DNA of 64,000 nucleotides from Clostridia bacterium (GTDB taxonomy: Bacteria; Bacillota; Clostridia; Christensenellales; Aristaeellaceae): positions 1 to 64,000 of the forward strand of contig JAFRNK010000029.1 in the NCBI GenBank assembly GCA_017430225.1, written 5' to 3'. Both the position numbers and the translations under genes were made by a program. Every line of letters starts with the position of its first letter. The first letter of the stretch is position 1. Positions 42,130 to 51,793 of the stretch are shown piece by piece. The notes beneath the pieces are model-generated. The model worked only from the letters and a program-made list of their open reading frames with translations. It was not told the origin of the DNA and did no database searches.

Positions 42130-44086
42130 TATTCACCTCGTCTTTGGGGAAAGTCAGCTCGAAGACCGTTCCTTGGGGCAGATTGTCCCTGGCCGCAATG
42201 GCGCCGTGATGCGCTTTCATGATGGACTGGCACAGTGCCAGCCCCAGGCCGAGGCCCCGTCGGCTGTCGCCGGTCGGATTGCCGCCGGTGTAGAAAAGCT
42301 CAAAGATGTGCTCCTTCTGGTCGTCCGGGATGCCCGGGCCTTCGTCCGCGACGCGGACCTGCACGTTTTCCTTCGTGCTCTCGGTGTCGATGTGGATGCA
42401 CGAGCCGGCAGGCGCGTATTTGATGGCGTTATCCAGCAGGTTGATCATGACCTGCACGATCAGCCGGGCATCAGCTTTGACAAACAGGAGTTCATCCGTC
42501 TTCTTCACATCGACGGTATATCCCTCCAGCCGCCTGCCCATATGCCTCACCGCTTCGGCGATCATATCGTCGATCAGTTCCGTGGTCATGTTCAGGTTCA
42601 GGCTGCTGTCCTCCATCCGGCTGGCGGAGAGCAGGTTTTCCACCATGCCGGTCAGCCATTGTGCGTCGTCGTAAATATCGGTATACAGCTGGCGGCGGGT
42701 CTGGATGTCCAGGTTTTCGCCGCTGGACAGCAAGTTATCTGCGCTGCCCATGATGGAGGTCAGGGGCGTACGCAGGTCGTGGGATACCGCCCTCAGCAGG
42801 TTGGCCCGTAGGCGTTCGTTTTCCGCGAGCACCAGGGATTCTTCTTTTTCCTTGGCGTTGCGCGCGTTTTCCAGCGCAAGGGAGCATTCGCCCACTACGG
42901 ATGCCAGCATGCTCTGCTCGGAAGCGTCCAGCGGGGAGCCGTGCACGGCGACACCCGCCACGCCGTACACGTGTTCCTGGACCCGCATACTGTAATACAG
43001 GTAATCGCTTTGCGGGTACATGTCGGTGGTCGCGCCGGCCCGTTTCCTTCGGGCAAAGGCCCATTCCACCGCCTGCTGTTCCAGGTCTGTCCGATAAGGC
43101 GTCGTATCGTCCGCGGCAGGGTAGAAAATGGGATCGCCCAAACGGTTTCCGTCCGCGGGATAAATCACCAGGCTTCTTTTCAAAAGCTGGGTCAGCTGGT
43201 CTGCCAGCACAGACAGGATCTCCTCTTTGGTTTTCGCCTTGGAAAGCTGCCTGTCAGTTTCCAGCACCACGCTCACCCTGCGGGCGGATTTAGCGGATTG
43301 GCTGGCGTTTTGCTTGAGTCGGATTGCCAGCGTGCTGATCAGAAAAGCCGCCGCGGTCATGACGAGGAAGGTGACGGGATAGCCCGTGCCGTATGCGTAG
43401 AAAGTGAAGCGCGGGGTCGTGAACAGCAGGTCGAACGTAAGCACGCTGACCACGGCCCAGATCAGGCTGAATGCCCGGTGCGATGTACCGATGGACACTG
43501 CCAGAAGCCCCAGCAGGTACACCATGATGATGTTGGCGTCGGTAAAGCCCAGGTGGGAAAACAGAAAGCCGATCAGCGTGCAGACGCCCAGGGCGCCCAG
43601 GGAGATCCCGCAGTCCAAGAGAATGTGGTTTCGGCTGGCTTCCGGCGTTTTCTTCGCGACATAGACTTTTGTCCCGTGATCGGGAATAATGAAATAGTCC
43701 AGGTCCGGCGCATAGGCGACGAGCCTGTCTGTCAGCGACCGTTTCTTGCGCAGCAGTCCGCCCACGGTGTTCGTCTGGCCGATGACCACACAGGAGATTC
43801 CGGACAGACGGGCATATTCCGCAATCTGATAGGCGACGTCGTCCCCGATCACCGTATCCAGCTTGGCCCCCAGCTTTTCGGCCAGGTTCATATTGCTGCG
43901 CAGCCGCTTCTTGTCGTCGTCGGAGAGCAGGGAGTAAGCAGGCGTTTCCACAAACAGGGCCGACAGTGTGCCTTGGAACGCCTCCGCGATCCTTGCCGCG
44001 GTATGGATGACCCGCGCGTTGGAGGTCGAAGGGGAAAGGCAGACGAGGATATGGGCGTCATCATGTGCCGCGGTTTTTCTGCTCAT
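42119..44086 (-). CDS. kdpD: KdpD-like sensor histidine kinase lacking the KdpD N-terminal domain
   Basis: 655 aa, against about 900 for full KdpD. The family's N-terminal Walker-containing sensor domain is absent; the protein begins directly with a UspA-like domain (residues about 10-135, ending SLTDRLVAYAPDLDYF). Four close-packed membrane helices (DUF4118, about 155-265), a GAF-like domain (about 285-410) and a kinase core follow: H-box AVSHDLRTPLTS, N-box NLLDNAIKYAP, G-boxes DEGPGIPDD and GLGLGLALC. It should autophosphorylate and feed KdpE in response to potassium or turgor; loss of the first domain may change the input. Confidence 0.9.
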   Translation of the reverse strand: MSRKTAAHDDAHILVCLSPSTSNARVIHTAARIAEAFQGTLSALFVETPAYSLLSDDDKKRLRSNMNLAEKLGAKLDTVIGDDVAYQIAEYARLSGISCVVIGQTNTVGGLLRKKRSLTDRLVAYAPDLDYFIIPDHGTKVYVAKKTPEASRNHILLDCGISLGALGVCTLIGFLFSHLGFTDANIIMVYLLGLLAVSIGTSHRAFSLIWAVVSVLTFDLLFTTPRFTFYAYGTGYPVTFLVMTAAAFLISTLAIRLKQNASQSAKSARRVSVVLETDRQLSKAKTKEEILSVLADQLTQLLKRSLVIYPADGNRLGDPIFYPAADDTTPYRTDLEQQAVEWAFARRKRAGATTDMYPQSDYLYYSMRVQEHVYGVAGVAVHGSPLDASEQSMLASVVGECSLALENARNAKEKEESLVLAENERLRANLLRAVSHDLRTPLTSIMGSADNLLSSGENLDIQTRRQLYTDIYDDAQWLTGMVENLLSASRMEDSSLNLNMTTELIDDMIAEAVRHMGRRLEGYTVDVKKTDELLFVKADARLIVQVMINLLDNAIKYAPAGSCIHIDTESTKENVQVRVADEGPGIPDDQKEHIFELFYTGGNPTGDSRRGLGLGLALCQSIMKAHHGAIAARDNLPQGTVFELTFPKDEVNIDE

Positions 44087-44201
44087 TTGTGCTTCCCTCT
44101 TGCCTTAATGTTTTCCTGAAGAACCGGTCCACCCGTTGCGAAATCCAATAACCGTATACACACGTCAGCAGAAAAGCGGCGGCGAGGATTATATCTGTCA
44201 C
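44061..44201 (-). CDS. Possible 46-aa single-helix membrane protein
   Basis: A GTG-started frame encodes about 46 residues: a hydrophobic helix (TDIILAAAFLLTCVYGYW) and a basic, polar tail ending in KNRGT. It lies between trkA and the kdpD-like gene and overlaps the latter's start by 26 nt in another frame. AAAGGATG lies about 11 nt upstream, a weak but usable RBS. Small hydrophobic proteins such as KdpF in the Kdp pump are known in potassium systems, so it may be an accessory subunit. It could also be chance. Confidence 0.5.
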   Translation of the reverse strand: MTDIILAAAFLLTCVYGYWISQRVDRFFRKTLRQEGSTNEQKNRGT

Positions 44202-44232
44202 AGCAGGTCACATCCTTTTCAGGAGCAATTTA

Positions 44233-44880
44233 TTATATTCTGAAACACTTTTGAATGTCCTTCCATGTACCCAGTACCAAAATGGTCTGATTCTGTTTTA
44301 ATTGTGTTTCGCTGTTCACCGCGGTGCTGGGATGCCCGTTTTCGCGCACGGCGAGGAGGTTCAGATTATGTTTTTTCCGGATGTCCAGCCCGCCGACCGT
44401 TTTGCCATGCCATTCGGCCGGAACAGTCAGGTCATAGATGGCGTATTCGTCGTCCAGTTCGATATAATCCAGTACATGGTCGCAGGTATGGCGGATGGCG
44501 CTCCACACCGCGAGCTGTTTTTCGGGATAGACCACATCGTCTGCACCGTTGTGGAGCAGGAACTGGCGCTGCTCCTCCCGGGAAGCGCGGGAAACGACCT
44601 TTTTCGCGCCTAATTCCTTGAGGTAAGCGGTCGTGATCAGGGAACTCTGAAAATCGTCCCCGATAGCGACAAAGCATACGTCATAGTTGTCCACGCCCAA
44701 TGAGCGCAGGAAGTTTTTATTGGTCGTGTCGCCGATCTGCGCGTCCGTGACCAGCGGCAGCACGTCGTTGACCCGCTGTTCGTGCCGGTCTACCGCCATG
44801 ACCTGATGGTGGAGCTCATTCAGTTTTTCTACGATATGCTTTCCAAAGCGGCCCAGGCCGATGACTAAAACAGATTTCAT
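44233..44880 (-). CDS. ktrA: TrkA family potassium uptake regulator (KtrA-like)
   Basis: 215 aa. RCK protein: Rossmann nucleotide-binding motif VIGLGRFGKHIVEKL, QIGDTTNKNFLRSLGVDNYD and a later TrkA-C region (about residues 135-215, YDLTVPAEWHGKTVGGL). It binds NAD(H)/ATP and gates the TrkH-type channel encoded just upstream; c-di-AMP can bind the C-terminal part in this family. The start is ATG 44880 after GGAGGA; the longest frame continues into trkH and is spurious. Spacing to trkH is 11 nt. Confidence 0.94.
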   Translation of the reverse strand: MKSVLVIGLGRFGKHIVEKLNELHHQVMAVDRHEQRVNDVLPLVTDAQIGDTTNKNFLRSLGVDNYDVCFVAIGDDFQSSLITTAYLKELGAKKVVSRASREEQRQFLLHNGADDVVYPEKQLAVWSAIRHTCDHVLDYIELDDEYAIYDLTVPAEWHGKTVGGLDIRKKHNLNLLAVRENGHPSTAVNSETQLKQNQTILVLGTWKDIQKCFRI

Positions 44881-44891
44881 ATTGTCCTCCT

Positions 44892-46223
44892 TCAGCCGAC
44901 TGTGATTTTCTCCAGCGGCAGTGTATTCTGTGATCCTTTTCTTCCGGATTGCGCGGCGTAGATCAGCGTCAGTCCTCCGACCCTGCCCAAAAACATCAGC
45001 AGGATGAGGATCAGCCTGGAAGCCAGAGACAGGCTGCCGGTGATGCCCAGCGTCAGGCCTACAGTCCCGACGGCCGAGGCCGTTTCGAACAGGCAGGTCA
45101 GCAGCGGCAGCTGTTCGATCCGGCTGATCACCGTACCGCTGACGAAAAACAGCAGGACGTACATCATCAGGATCGCCACCGCGTTTTTCACTACATCGTC
45201 CCCGATCCGTCGGCCGAGAAAATGTACGTTGTCTTCTCTGCGGAATACAGACAGGGCAGTCATCAGGAGGATGGCGACCGTAGTCGTTTTCATGCCGCCT
45301 GCGGTCGATCCGGGGGAGCCGCCGACCAGCATCCACAGGATCATCAGCGCCTGGCCCGACCCGCTGATCTGATTCAGATCCACTGTATTGAAACCCGCTG
45401 TACGCAGCGTGACGGATTGAAACAGCGCCGGAAAAACGCGCTCATTCAAAGGTAACTGCCGCATCTCAAAAAAGACGAACCACAAGGCCGGCACCAGGAC
45501 CAGGATGAGCGAAGTGAGCAGGACAGCCTTGCTTTGCAGCCGGTACTGCTTCCAGTGAAGCCCGTGCTCCTTGATGTCGTTCCACACCAGAAAACCGATG
45601 CCGCCGACCGTAATGAGCAGGATCACCGTGATGTTGACCAGCGCGTTCTGGCTGAAACCGGCGAGAGAAGAGAACGGTTCCCTGGCGCCCATCAGGTCAA
45701 AGCCTGCGTTGCAGAAAGCGGAAATCGAATGAAAAACGGAATACCAGAGGCCCTTCCCAAAACCAAAGTCCGCGATCATGGCGGGCAGCAGCAGCAAAGC
45801 TCCGGCGGCCTCGATGCAGAACGCCGTGATGATAATGAACCGGGTCAGCCGCACGATGCCGCCGACCTGGGGCGCGGAGATTGATTCCTGCATCACGCTG
45901 CGCTGCATCAGTCCGATTTTTCGGCCGGATACGAACGCAATGGAAACAGCGGCCGTGACGACGCCCATACCGCCGATCTGGATGAGCAGCAGAATCACCG
46001 CCTGTCCGAACGCCGACCAGTAAGAAGCGGTATCCTGCACGACGAGGCCTGTGACGCAGACGGCGGAAGTGGCTGTGAACAGGCAGTCCATAAAATTCGC
46101 ACTGCCGGCTTCCCGGCTGGAGACCGGCAGGTAAAGCAGCAGTGTACCGAGCAGGATCAGCGCGATAAATCCAAATGCGATGATCTGGAACGTTGTCAGA
46201 CGGTAGTTGCCAAAAAGACGCAT
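44892..46223 (-). CDS. ktrB: TrkH/KtrB-type potassium transporter
   Basis: 443 aa, four pore repeats of the Trk/Ktr superfamily. Selectivity-filter segments: TSAVCVTGLVV, SAFCNAGFDL, LRTAGFNTVDL and SAVGTVGLTL. It imports potassium, driven by Na+ or H+ in Ktr systems. First gene of trkH-trkA-small ORF-kdpD-kdpE on the minus strand; this order puts the transporter under its likely regulator. The 238-bp divergent region up to proA holds no ORF and no ydaO-type riboswitch that I can recognise. Confidence 0.94.
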   Translation of the reverse strand: MRLFGNYRLTTFQIIAFGFIALILLGTLLLYLPVSSREAGSANFMDCLFTATSAVCVTGLVVQDTASYWSAFGQAVILLLIQIGGMGVVTAAVSIAFVSGRKIGLMQRSVMQESISAPQVGGIVRLTRFIIITAFCIEAAGALLLLPAMIADFGFGKGLWYSVFHSISAFCNAGFDLMGAREPFSSLAGFSQNALVNITVILLITVGGIGFLVWNDIKEHGLHWKQYRLQSKAVLLTSLILVLVPALWFVFFEMRQLPLNERVFPALFQSVTLRTAGFNTVDLNQISGSGQALMILWMLVGGSPGSTAGGMKTTTVAILLMTALSVFRREDNVHFLGRRIGDDVVKNAVAILMMYVLLFFVSGTVISRIEQLPLLTCLFETASAVGTVGLTLGITGSLSLASRLILILLMFLGRVGGLTLIYAAQSGRKGSQNTLPLEKITVG

Positions 46224-46391
46224 CCTACTTCTTCCTTCCTTGTTGTATGAAAGGATTTTAAGGCAAAAAGGATTAGAATGGTGTTAGCAAGTCCGCTTAC
46301 GGTATAAAGAGAGTATAAAGATCGTACTGTGGGGGAGGTTTTTTTCGACTGTTTTCTTTGCGCATATTTTCAGAATCGGCTGGTTTAGCCG

Positions 46392-46420
46392 TTGCTTTTT
46401 TTCTGATTTTGGTTTATCTT
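46392..46420 (+). promoter_or_regulatory. Probable promoter of proA
   Basis: TTGCTT (46392-46397), 17 nt, TATCTT (46415-46420). It overlaps a small GGCTGGTTTAGCC hairpin with a T run (46378-46402). Confidence 0.5.
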
Positions 46421-46461
46421 TGAACATGGCGAAATATCGGATGCTGAAGGGGGAGTCTGGC

Positions 46462-47766
46462 ATGGAAACTCGTATGAACACAAGTGAAATGACGGTAGCA
46501 CAAATCGCACGCACTGCGCGGGAAGCGGCGCGTGAACTGTCCGCGGCTTCGCTCATACAGCGCAACGAAGCGCTCAACGCGATGGCAGCGGCTTTGGACC
46601 GCAGCCGGGCTCTGTTGGTAAAGGAAAACAGCGCGGATGTGGAAGCTGCCCGCGAAGCGAAGCTGGACGCGCCGCTGCTCAGCCGCCTGGAGCTGAACGA
46701 TAAAAAGATCGACCAGCTGATCGGCGGGCTGAAAGCGCTCGTTAAGCTGCCGGATCCCCTCAACAGGACGCTGCTTGCGCGTGAACTGACGCCGGGCCTG
46801 AACCTGTACCGGATGAGCTGCCCCATCGGCGTATTGGGCGTGGTGTTCGAGAGCCGTCCGGACGCGCTGGTGCAGATCGCTTCCCTGGCGCTCAAGAGCG
46901 GCAACGCCGTGCTGCTGAAGGGCGGACGAGAAGCGGCCCGGACCAACGCCGCGCTGTTCGACGCGCTGGACCGGGCGGTTCGTGACACGGGCATCCCGGC
47001 GGGCTGGGCGGGCCTTTTGCAGACGCGGGAAGACGTAACCGCCATGCTCGCGCTGGAGGAAGATATCGACCTGATCATTCCGCGCGGGAGCAACGCCTTT
47101 GTGCGCTATATCATGGAGCATACACACATTCCCGTCATGGGCCACGCCGAGGGACTGTGCCATACCTATATTGACAAGAATGCGGACGTCTCCATGGCGG
47201 TCAGCGTGACCGTGGATGCCAAGACGCAGGCCTACGCAGTGTGCAACGCGACGGAGACGCTGCTCGTGCACCGGGATATCGCAGAAGCGTTTTTGCCGAA
47301 AGCGGCAGAAGCGCTGCGCGCCAAGGGCGTGCGGCTGCTCGGAGACGAGATGACGCGGGAGATCATCAACTGTGAGCCCGCATCTGAGGAAGACTGGGCG
47401 ACGGAATATCTGGCGCCTGTGCTGTCCATCAAGACCGTCGGCAGCGTGGAGGAAGCCGTGAACCACATCAACCGCTACGGCTCCCACCATACGGACGCCA
47501 TCATCACCACGGACGTAGAAGCCAGAGAGTACTTCGTGAGCCATGTGGATTCGGCAGGGGTGTATGTGAACTGCTCCACCCGTTTCGCGGACGGTTTCCG
47601 CTACGGTTTCGGCGCGGAGGTCGGCATTTCGACCAGCCGCCTGCATGCCCGCGGGCCGGTGGGGCTCGAAGGGCTCTGCACCTACAAGTATGTGCTGCTG
47701 GGCTCCGGGCAGACCGTGGCTGGGACCCTGGACGGGACATGGGAGTATACGCACAGAGATCTTTAA
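46462..47766 (+). CDS. proA: Glutamate-5-semialdehyde dehydrogenase (gamma-glutamyl phosphate reductase)
   Basis: 434 aa. Second step of proline synthesis, reducing gamma-glutamyl phosphate with NADPH. Motifs: PIGVLGVVFESRPDALVQIASL, KSGNAVLLKGG, IIPRGSNAF, the catalytic cysteine in YAVCNATETLL (about residue 257) and YVNCSTRFADGFRYGFGAEVG. GAAGGGGGAG selects ATG 46462 among three in-frame ATGs. The usual partner proB is not adjacent, and the ABC exporter starts 11 nt later. Confidence 0.95.
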   Translation: METRMNTSEMTVAQIARTAREAARELSAASLIQRNEALNAMAAALDRSRALLVKENSADVEAAREAKLDAPLLSRLELNDKKIDQLIGGLKALVKLPDPLNRTLLARELTPGLNLYRMSCPIGVLGVVFESRPDALVQIASLALKSGNAVLLKGGREAARTNAALFDALDRAVRDTGIPAGWAGLLQTREDVTAMLALEEDIDLIIPRGSNAFVRYIMEHTHIPVMGHAEGLCHTYIDKNADVSMAVSVTVDAKTQAYAVCNATETLLVHRDIAEAFLPKAAEALRAKGVRLLGDEMTREIINCEPASEEDWATEYLAPVLSIKTVGSVEEAVNHINRYGSHHTDAIITTDVEAREYFVSHVDSAGVYVNCSTRFADGFRYGFGAEVGISTSRLHARGPVGLEGLCTYKYVLLGSGQTVAGTLDGTWEYTHRDL

Positions 47767-47777
47767 GACGGTGAAGC

Positions 47778-49541
47778 ATGAAATTCTTACTGCGATACCT
47801 GAAAAAGTATAAATACAGAATGGGCGGGGTCATGCTGATCAAGCTGTCGGCGACTTCGCTCGAACTCATGATCCCATATGTCATGGAACACCTGATCGAC
47901 CATGTTGTTCCGACCCGGGAAATGATTGCAGTGCTGCTCTGGGGCCTTGCCATGATCTGCCTCGCGGTCTGCACGCGCTTCCTGAACGTGACCGCCAACC
48001 GCCTGAGCGTCAAGACGGCCAAGGAAGCGACGTTTGAGGTGCGGCGGGACCTTTTCCATGCGGCCTTGCACCTGTCCGGCGGGCAGATGGACGAAATCAC
48101 GCTGCCGTCGCTGATCTCCCGCATGACCTCGGACAGCTATAACGTACAATCCTTCATCCAGTCCATACAGACGATCGGCATCCGCGCACCGATCATGCTG
48201 CTTGGCGGGATCACGATCACCCTGACGATGGATGTGGGCCTGGCCTCCATCCTGTGCGTCATGGCGCCGATCCTGATCGTACTGGTGGTCATGATCTCGC
48301 GGCGCGGCATCCCGCTGTACGACAAGGTACAGCGCGGCATGGACAGCATCGTGCGCGTCATGCGCGAAAACATCACCGGGATCCGCGTGGTCAAGGCGCT
48401 CTCTCGGGAGCCGCATGAGATTGAGCGCTTCCGGAAGGCGAACGACGAGACGACGCGCCGCGACATCAAAGCGGGCATGATCATGTCGTTGCCGGGGCCG
48501 ATCGTGACGCTGTTCCTGAACGTGGGCCTGACGCTGGTCGTCCTGCTCGGTGCGCGCCGAGTCAACGACGGGCTAACGGAACCGGGCGTGATCCTGGCTT
48601 TTCTCACGTATTTCAATATGATCCTGATGGGTGTGATGGGCCTGAACCGCATCTTCATGATGATGTCGAAGGCGAACGCCTCCGCTTACCGCATCTGCGA
48701 AGCGGTCGACCAGGAGGAGGTCCTGCGCAGGCTGCCGGAGTCGGAAGCGGCTCCCTGCGAACGCCCGGGCTTTATCGTGTTCGACCATGTCAGCTTCAGC
48801 TATGACGGCGATACGGCGACCGAAACGAACGACGCGCGCTTTGCCGGCGAGTCCCGCGAGCGCTGCCTGACGGATATCGACTTTGAGATCCCGCGCGGCG
48901 GGTCCCTGGGCATCATCGGCGCGACCGGTGCGGGGAAAACCAGCATCATCAGCCTGCTGATGCGCTTTTATGATCCCCAGGCCGGGCATATCTTCGTGGA
49001 CGGGCACGACGTGCGTACGTATGAATTGGCGGACCTTCGCCGGAAATTCGGCGTAGTGCTGCAGAACGACCAGATCTTTGCGGATACCATTCGGGAGAAC
49101 GTGGTCTTCGGCCGTGACGTAAACGACGAGATGCTCCGCGCCGCGATTGCCGACGGCATGGCAGCGGAATTCGTGGAAGCGTATGAGGACCAGTACGACC
49201 ATAAGGCAGTCATCCACGGCGCGAATTTCTCCGGCGGTCAGAAGCAGCGGCTGCTGATCGCCCGCGCGCTGGCTGCGCATCCCGACATCCTGGTGCTGGA
49301 CGACAGCTCTTCCGCGCTCGATTACCGTACGGATTCCGCTCTGCGAAAGGCGATCCGCACGAATTACGGGGATACCACGATGATCGTCATTGCGCAGCGC
49401 GTCTCGTCCCTGCGCAGTCTGAACAAAATCATCGTACTGGACGAAGGCCGCATGATCGGTTACGGCACGCACGAGGAACTGCTGGAAAGCTGCCCGGTCT
49501 ACCGGACAATCCACGAGACGCAGATGGGGGAGGCGGAATAA
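47778..49541 (+). CDS. ABC exporter half-transporter, degenerate catalytic site
   Basis: 587 aa: six-helix membrane domain (about residues 15-300) fused to a nucleotide-binding domain. Walker A GATGAGKT, signature FSGGQKQR (canonical) but Walker B LVLDDSS, where the catalytic Glu is Asp. Its partner, the next gene, has the opposite pattern, so the two form a heterodimer with one hydrolytic and one degenerate site, as in BmrCD or TM287/288. It overlaps the partner by one base. Substrate unknown; such exporters handle drugs or peptides. Confidence 0.92.
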   Translation: MKFLLRYLKKYKYRMGGVMLIKLSATSLELMIPYVMEHLIDHVVPTREMIAVLLWGLAMICLAVCTRFLNVTANRLSVKTAKEATFEVRRDLFHAALHLSGGQMDEITLPSLISRMTSDSYNVQSFIQSIQTIGIRAPIMLLGGITITLTMDVGLASILCVMAPILIVLVVMISRRGIPLYDKVQRGMDSIVRVMRENITGIRVVKALSREPHEIERFRKANDETTRRDIKAGMIMSLPGPIVTLFLNVGLTLVVLLGARRVNDGLTEPGVILAFLTYFNMILMGVMGLNRIFMMMSKANASAYRICEAVDQEEVLRRLPESEAAPCERPGFIVFDHVSFSYDGDTATETNDARFAGESRERCLTDIDFEIPRGGSLGIIGATGAGKTSIISLLMRFYDPQAGHIFVDGHDVRTYELADLRRKFGVVLQNDQIFADTIRENVVFGRDVNDEMLRAAIADGMAAEFVEAYEDQYDHKAVIHGANFSGGQKQRLLIARALAAHPDILVLDDSSSALDYRTDSALRKAIRTNYGDTTMIVIAQRVSSLRSLNKIIVLDEGRMIGYGTHEELLESCPVYRTIHETQMGEAE

Positions 49542-51310
49542 TGGCAAGACGCGACTCCATCATGTATAAACCGAACGACGCCCGCAGCGCTATGCGCCGT
49601 CTGGTGTCCTTCCTCGGCCCCTTCCGCTGGCTGATCGCGCTGGTGGCGGTACTGTGCGTGACCTCCAACCTGCTGAGCCTGTGGGGGCCGAACCTCGCCG
49701 GCTCCGCGATCAACGAAGCGGCCGCCGGACCCGGGAAAGTAAATTTCGAGCGCGTCAGTTATTACGCGCTGCGGATGCTCCTGTGCTATCTGACTTCTTC
49801 CCTCCTGACGATCGGCATTCACGCGCTGATGATGAACGTCTCTAAGCGCGTGGCGCGCCAGCTGCGCGGCGCCGTGTTCGAAAAGCTGATGCGCCTGCCG
49901 GTGGGCTTCTTCGACCGGAACCAGGCCGGTGACATCATCAGCCGTGTGAGCTATGATATCGACGTGATCGCGACGTGCATGGCGACGGACGTGACGAGCA
50001 TCCTCACCAGCAGCGTGACGGTCATCGGCTCGGTGATCATGATGATCTCAATTTCCCTGCCGCTTTCGGCGGTAGTGCTGTTCAGCGTCCCGACCGCGAT
50101 CCTGTACACGTCCCGCATGCGCAAGATCACGCAGCCGCGCTTCGTGAAGCGCTCCAAGAATTACGGTATCATGAACGGCTTCGTGGAGGAGATGCTCTCA
50201 GGGCAGAGGACGATCCAGGCCTACGCCTATGAGGATCAGGCCGACGAACGCTTCAACCGCATCAATACGGACGCAGCGGAAGCGTATTACGAAGCCGACC
50301 GCTACGGCGTGACCATCGGCCCGACCATGGGCGCGATCAACAATATCACCCTGTCGCTGATCGCCCTGCTGGGCTCTGTGCTGTATATGCACGGCTGGAT
50401 CGGGCTAGGCTCCATCTCGTCCTTCGTCCTGTATTCACGCAAGTTCTCCGGCCCGATCAACGAGATCGCGAACATCATCAATGAGCTGTTCTCCGCGCTT
50501 GCGGCGTCCGAGCGCGTGTTCAGCCTGCTGGACGCGCCCGAGGAACTGCAGGACCGCGAGCACGCCGAGGACCTTGTGCACGTGCGCGGCGACGTACGGC
50601 TGGATCACGTGGCGTTCGGCTATGACGAGACGCGCAGGATCATCCACGATCTGAGCCTGCACGCGGAGGCGGGCCGCCTGATCGCCATCGTCGGGCCGAC
50701 CGGCGCTGGCAAGACGACCATCATCAACCTGCTGATGCGCTTCTATGACGTGGATGAAGGCGCCGTGCTGGTGGACGAGCGCGACATCCGCGACTGCACC
50801 CGCAAGAGCGTGCGCGGCGCCTATGCCATGGTGCTGCAGGATACCTGGGTCTTCCGGGGTACAATCTTCGACAATATCGCCTACGGCCGTCCGGACGCGA
50901 CCATGGACGAGGTCGTGGCTGCCGCAAAAGCGGCGCACATCCATCCCTTTATCATGCGCCTGCCGGAGGGCTACCAGACGGTCATCAGTGAGGACGGCGG
51001 CAACATCTCTAAGGGCCAGAAACAGCTGCTGACCATCGCTCGCGCGATGCTGTACGACGCGCGGATGCTGATCCTGGACGAAGCGACCTCCAACGTCGAT
51101 ACCTCGACCGAGCGCGCTATTCAGGCCGCCATGCGCGAACTGATGCGGGACAAGACCTGCTTCGTGATCGCGCACCGCCTGTCCACAATCCAGCACGCCG
51201 ACTTGATCCTGGTCCTCAACCAGGGCGACGTGGTGGAGCAGGGCACGCATGAGACGCTGATGCGGAATAAGGGCTTCTATTGGAAGATGTACAGGTCGCA
51301 GTTTGAATAA
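49541..51310 (+). CDS. ABC exporter half-transporter, catalytic partner
   Basis: 589 aa with six-helix membrane domain (about residues 25-330) and nucleotide-binding domain. Walker A GPTGAGKTT, Walker B MLILDEATSNVD with a proper catalytic Glu, but a non-canonical signature, ISKGQKQ. This complements the upstream subunit: its Walker motifs with the partner's canonical signature give the working site. Starts ATAATGG, directly overlapping the first subunit's stop. Confidence 0.93.
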   Translation: MARRDSIMYKPNDARSAMRRLVSFLGPFRWLIALVAVLCVTSNLLSLWGPNLAGSAINEAAAGPGKVNFERVSYYALRMLLCYLTSSLLTIGIHALMMNVSKRVARQLRGAVFEKLMRLPVGFFDRNQAGDIISRVSYDIDVIATCMATDVTSILTSSVTVIGSVIMMISISLPLSAVVLFSVPTAILYTSRMRKITQPRFVKRSKNYGIMNGFVEEMLSGQRTIQAYAYEDQADERFNRINTDAAEAYYEADRYGVTIGPTMGAINNITLSLIALLGSVLYMHGWIGLGSISSFVLYSRKFSGPINEIANIINELFSALAASERVFSLLDAPEELQDREHAEDLVHVRGDVRLDHVAFGYDETRRIIHDLSLHAEAGRLIAIVGPTGAGKTTIINLLMRFYDVDEGAVLVDERDIRDCTRKSVRGAYAMVLQDTWVFRGTIFDNIAYGRPDATMDEVVAAAKAAHIHPFIMRLPEGYQTVISEDGGNISKGQKQLLTIARAMLYDARMLILDEATSNVDTSTERAIQAAMRELMRDKTCFVIAHRLSTIQHADLILVLNQGDVVEQGTHETLMRNKGFYWKMYRSQFE

Positions 51311-51387
51311 ACAATGGACAGGGAAGATACCGCTTGCAGCGATAATGCCTGCACAGGCTGAATCTTTCCGGATGAGTGGAGGACGAT

Positions 51388-51711
51388 ATGAATCCGACAG
51401 AATGGATTTGCGCGGTCTTCGTGTTCCTCATTGCAGCGATACTGGCGGTTTTAAGCATCCGAAGCTTTGGCAATCGTGGATTCTTGCTGAACAATGCGTA
51501 TATCTATGCGTCGAAAGAAGAGCGGGAAACGATGGACAAAAAACCGTATTACAGGCAGACGGCGATCGTTTTTCTCATTCTGAGCATCGTCTTTGTCATC
51601 ATCGGCCTATCCATCGTCCTGCAAAATGCCAGGATCAAACTGCTTGAGATCCCTTTATTGTTAGGCATTGTTATATATGCGATCGTTTCCTCAGTACGGA
51701 TCGGAAAATAA
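51388..51711 (+). CDS. DUF3784 membrane protein
   Basis: 107 aa with three predicted helices (about residues 5-22, 52-72 and 80-98) and a conserved N-terminal pattern NPTEWICAVFVFLIAAI. DUF3784 proteins are small uncharacterised membrane proteins common in Clostridia and Bacilli. GTGGAGGA precedes ATG 51388. It lies 77 nt after the exporter, so cotranscription is possible; its base composition is somewhat AT-richer. Confidence 0.75.
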   Translation: MNPTEWICAVFVFLIAAILAVLSIRSFGNRGFLLNNAYIYASKEERETMDKKPYYRQTAIVFLILSIVFVIIGLSIVLQNARIKLLEIPLLLGIVIYAIVSSVRIGK

Positions 51712-51740
51712 GCAGGCCGTCATCTCTGGATAGCCCGGGA

Positions 51741-51784
51741 AATAAAAAATTGCCGCAGCAGTGTTGCTACGGCAATTTCTTTAT
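51741..51784 (-). terminator. Bidirectional terminator between DUF3784 gene and adaptor operon
   Basis: AAATTGCCG-AGCA and TGCT-CGGCAATTT form a long stem with one mismatch (51747-51778). The minus strand reads into TTTTTTATT, the plus strand into TTTCTTTAT, so it can serve both convergent transcripts. Confidence 0.82.
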
Positions 51785-51793
51785 GTGAGCCTC

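Noticed and set aside
44881..45336. Extended trkA frame into trkH
   Set aside because: The Rossmann motif begins right after ATG 44880; the upstream part lies inside trkH in another frame.
46224..46391. ydaO-type (c-di-AMP) riboswitch before trkH
   Set aside because: The space is short and none of the conserved blocks is seen.
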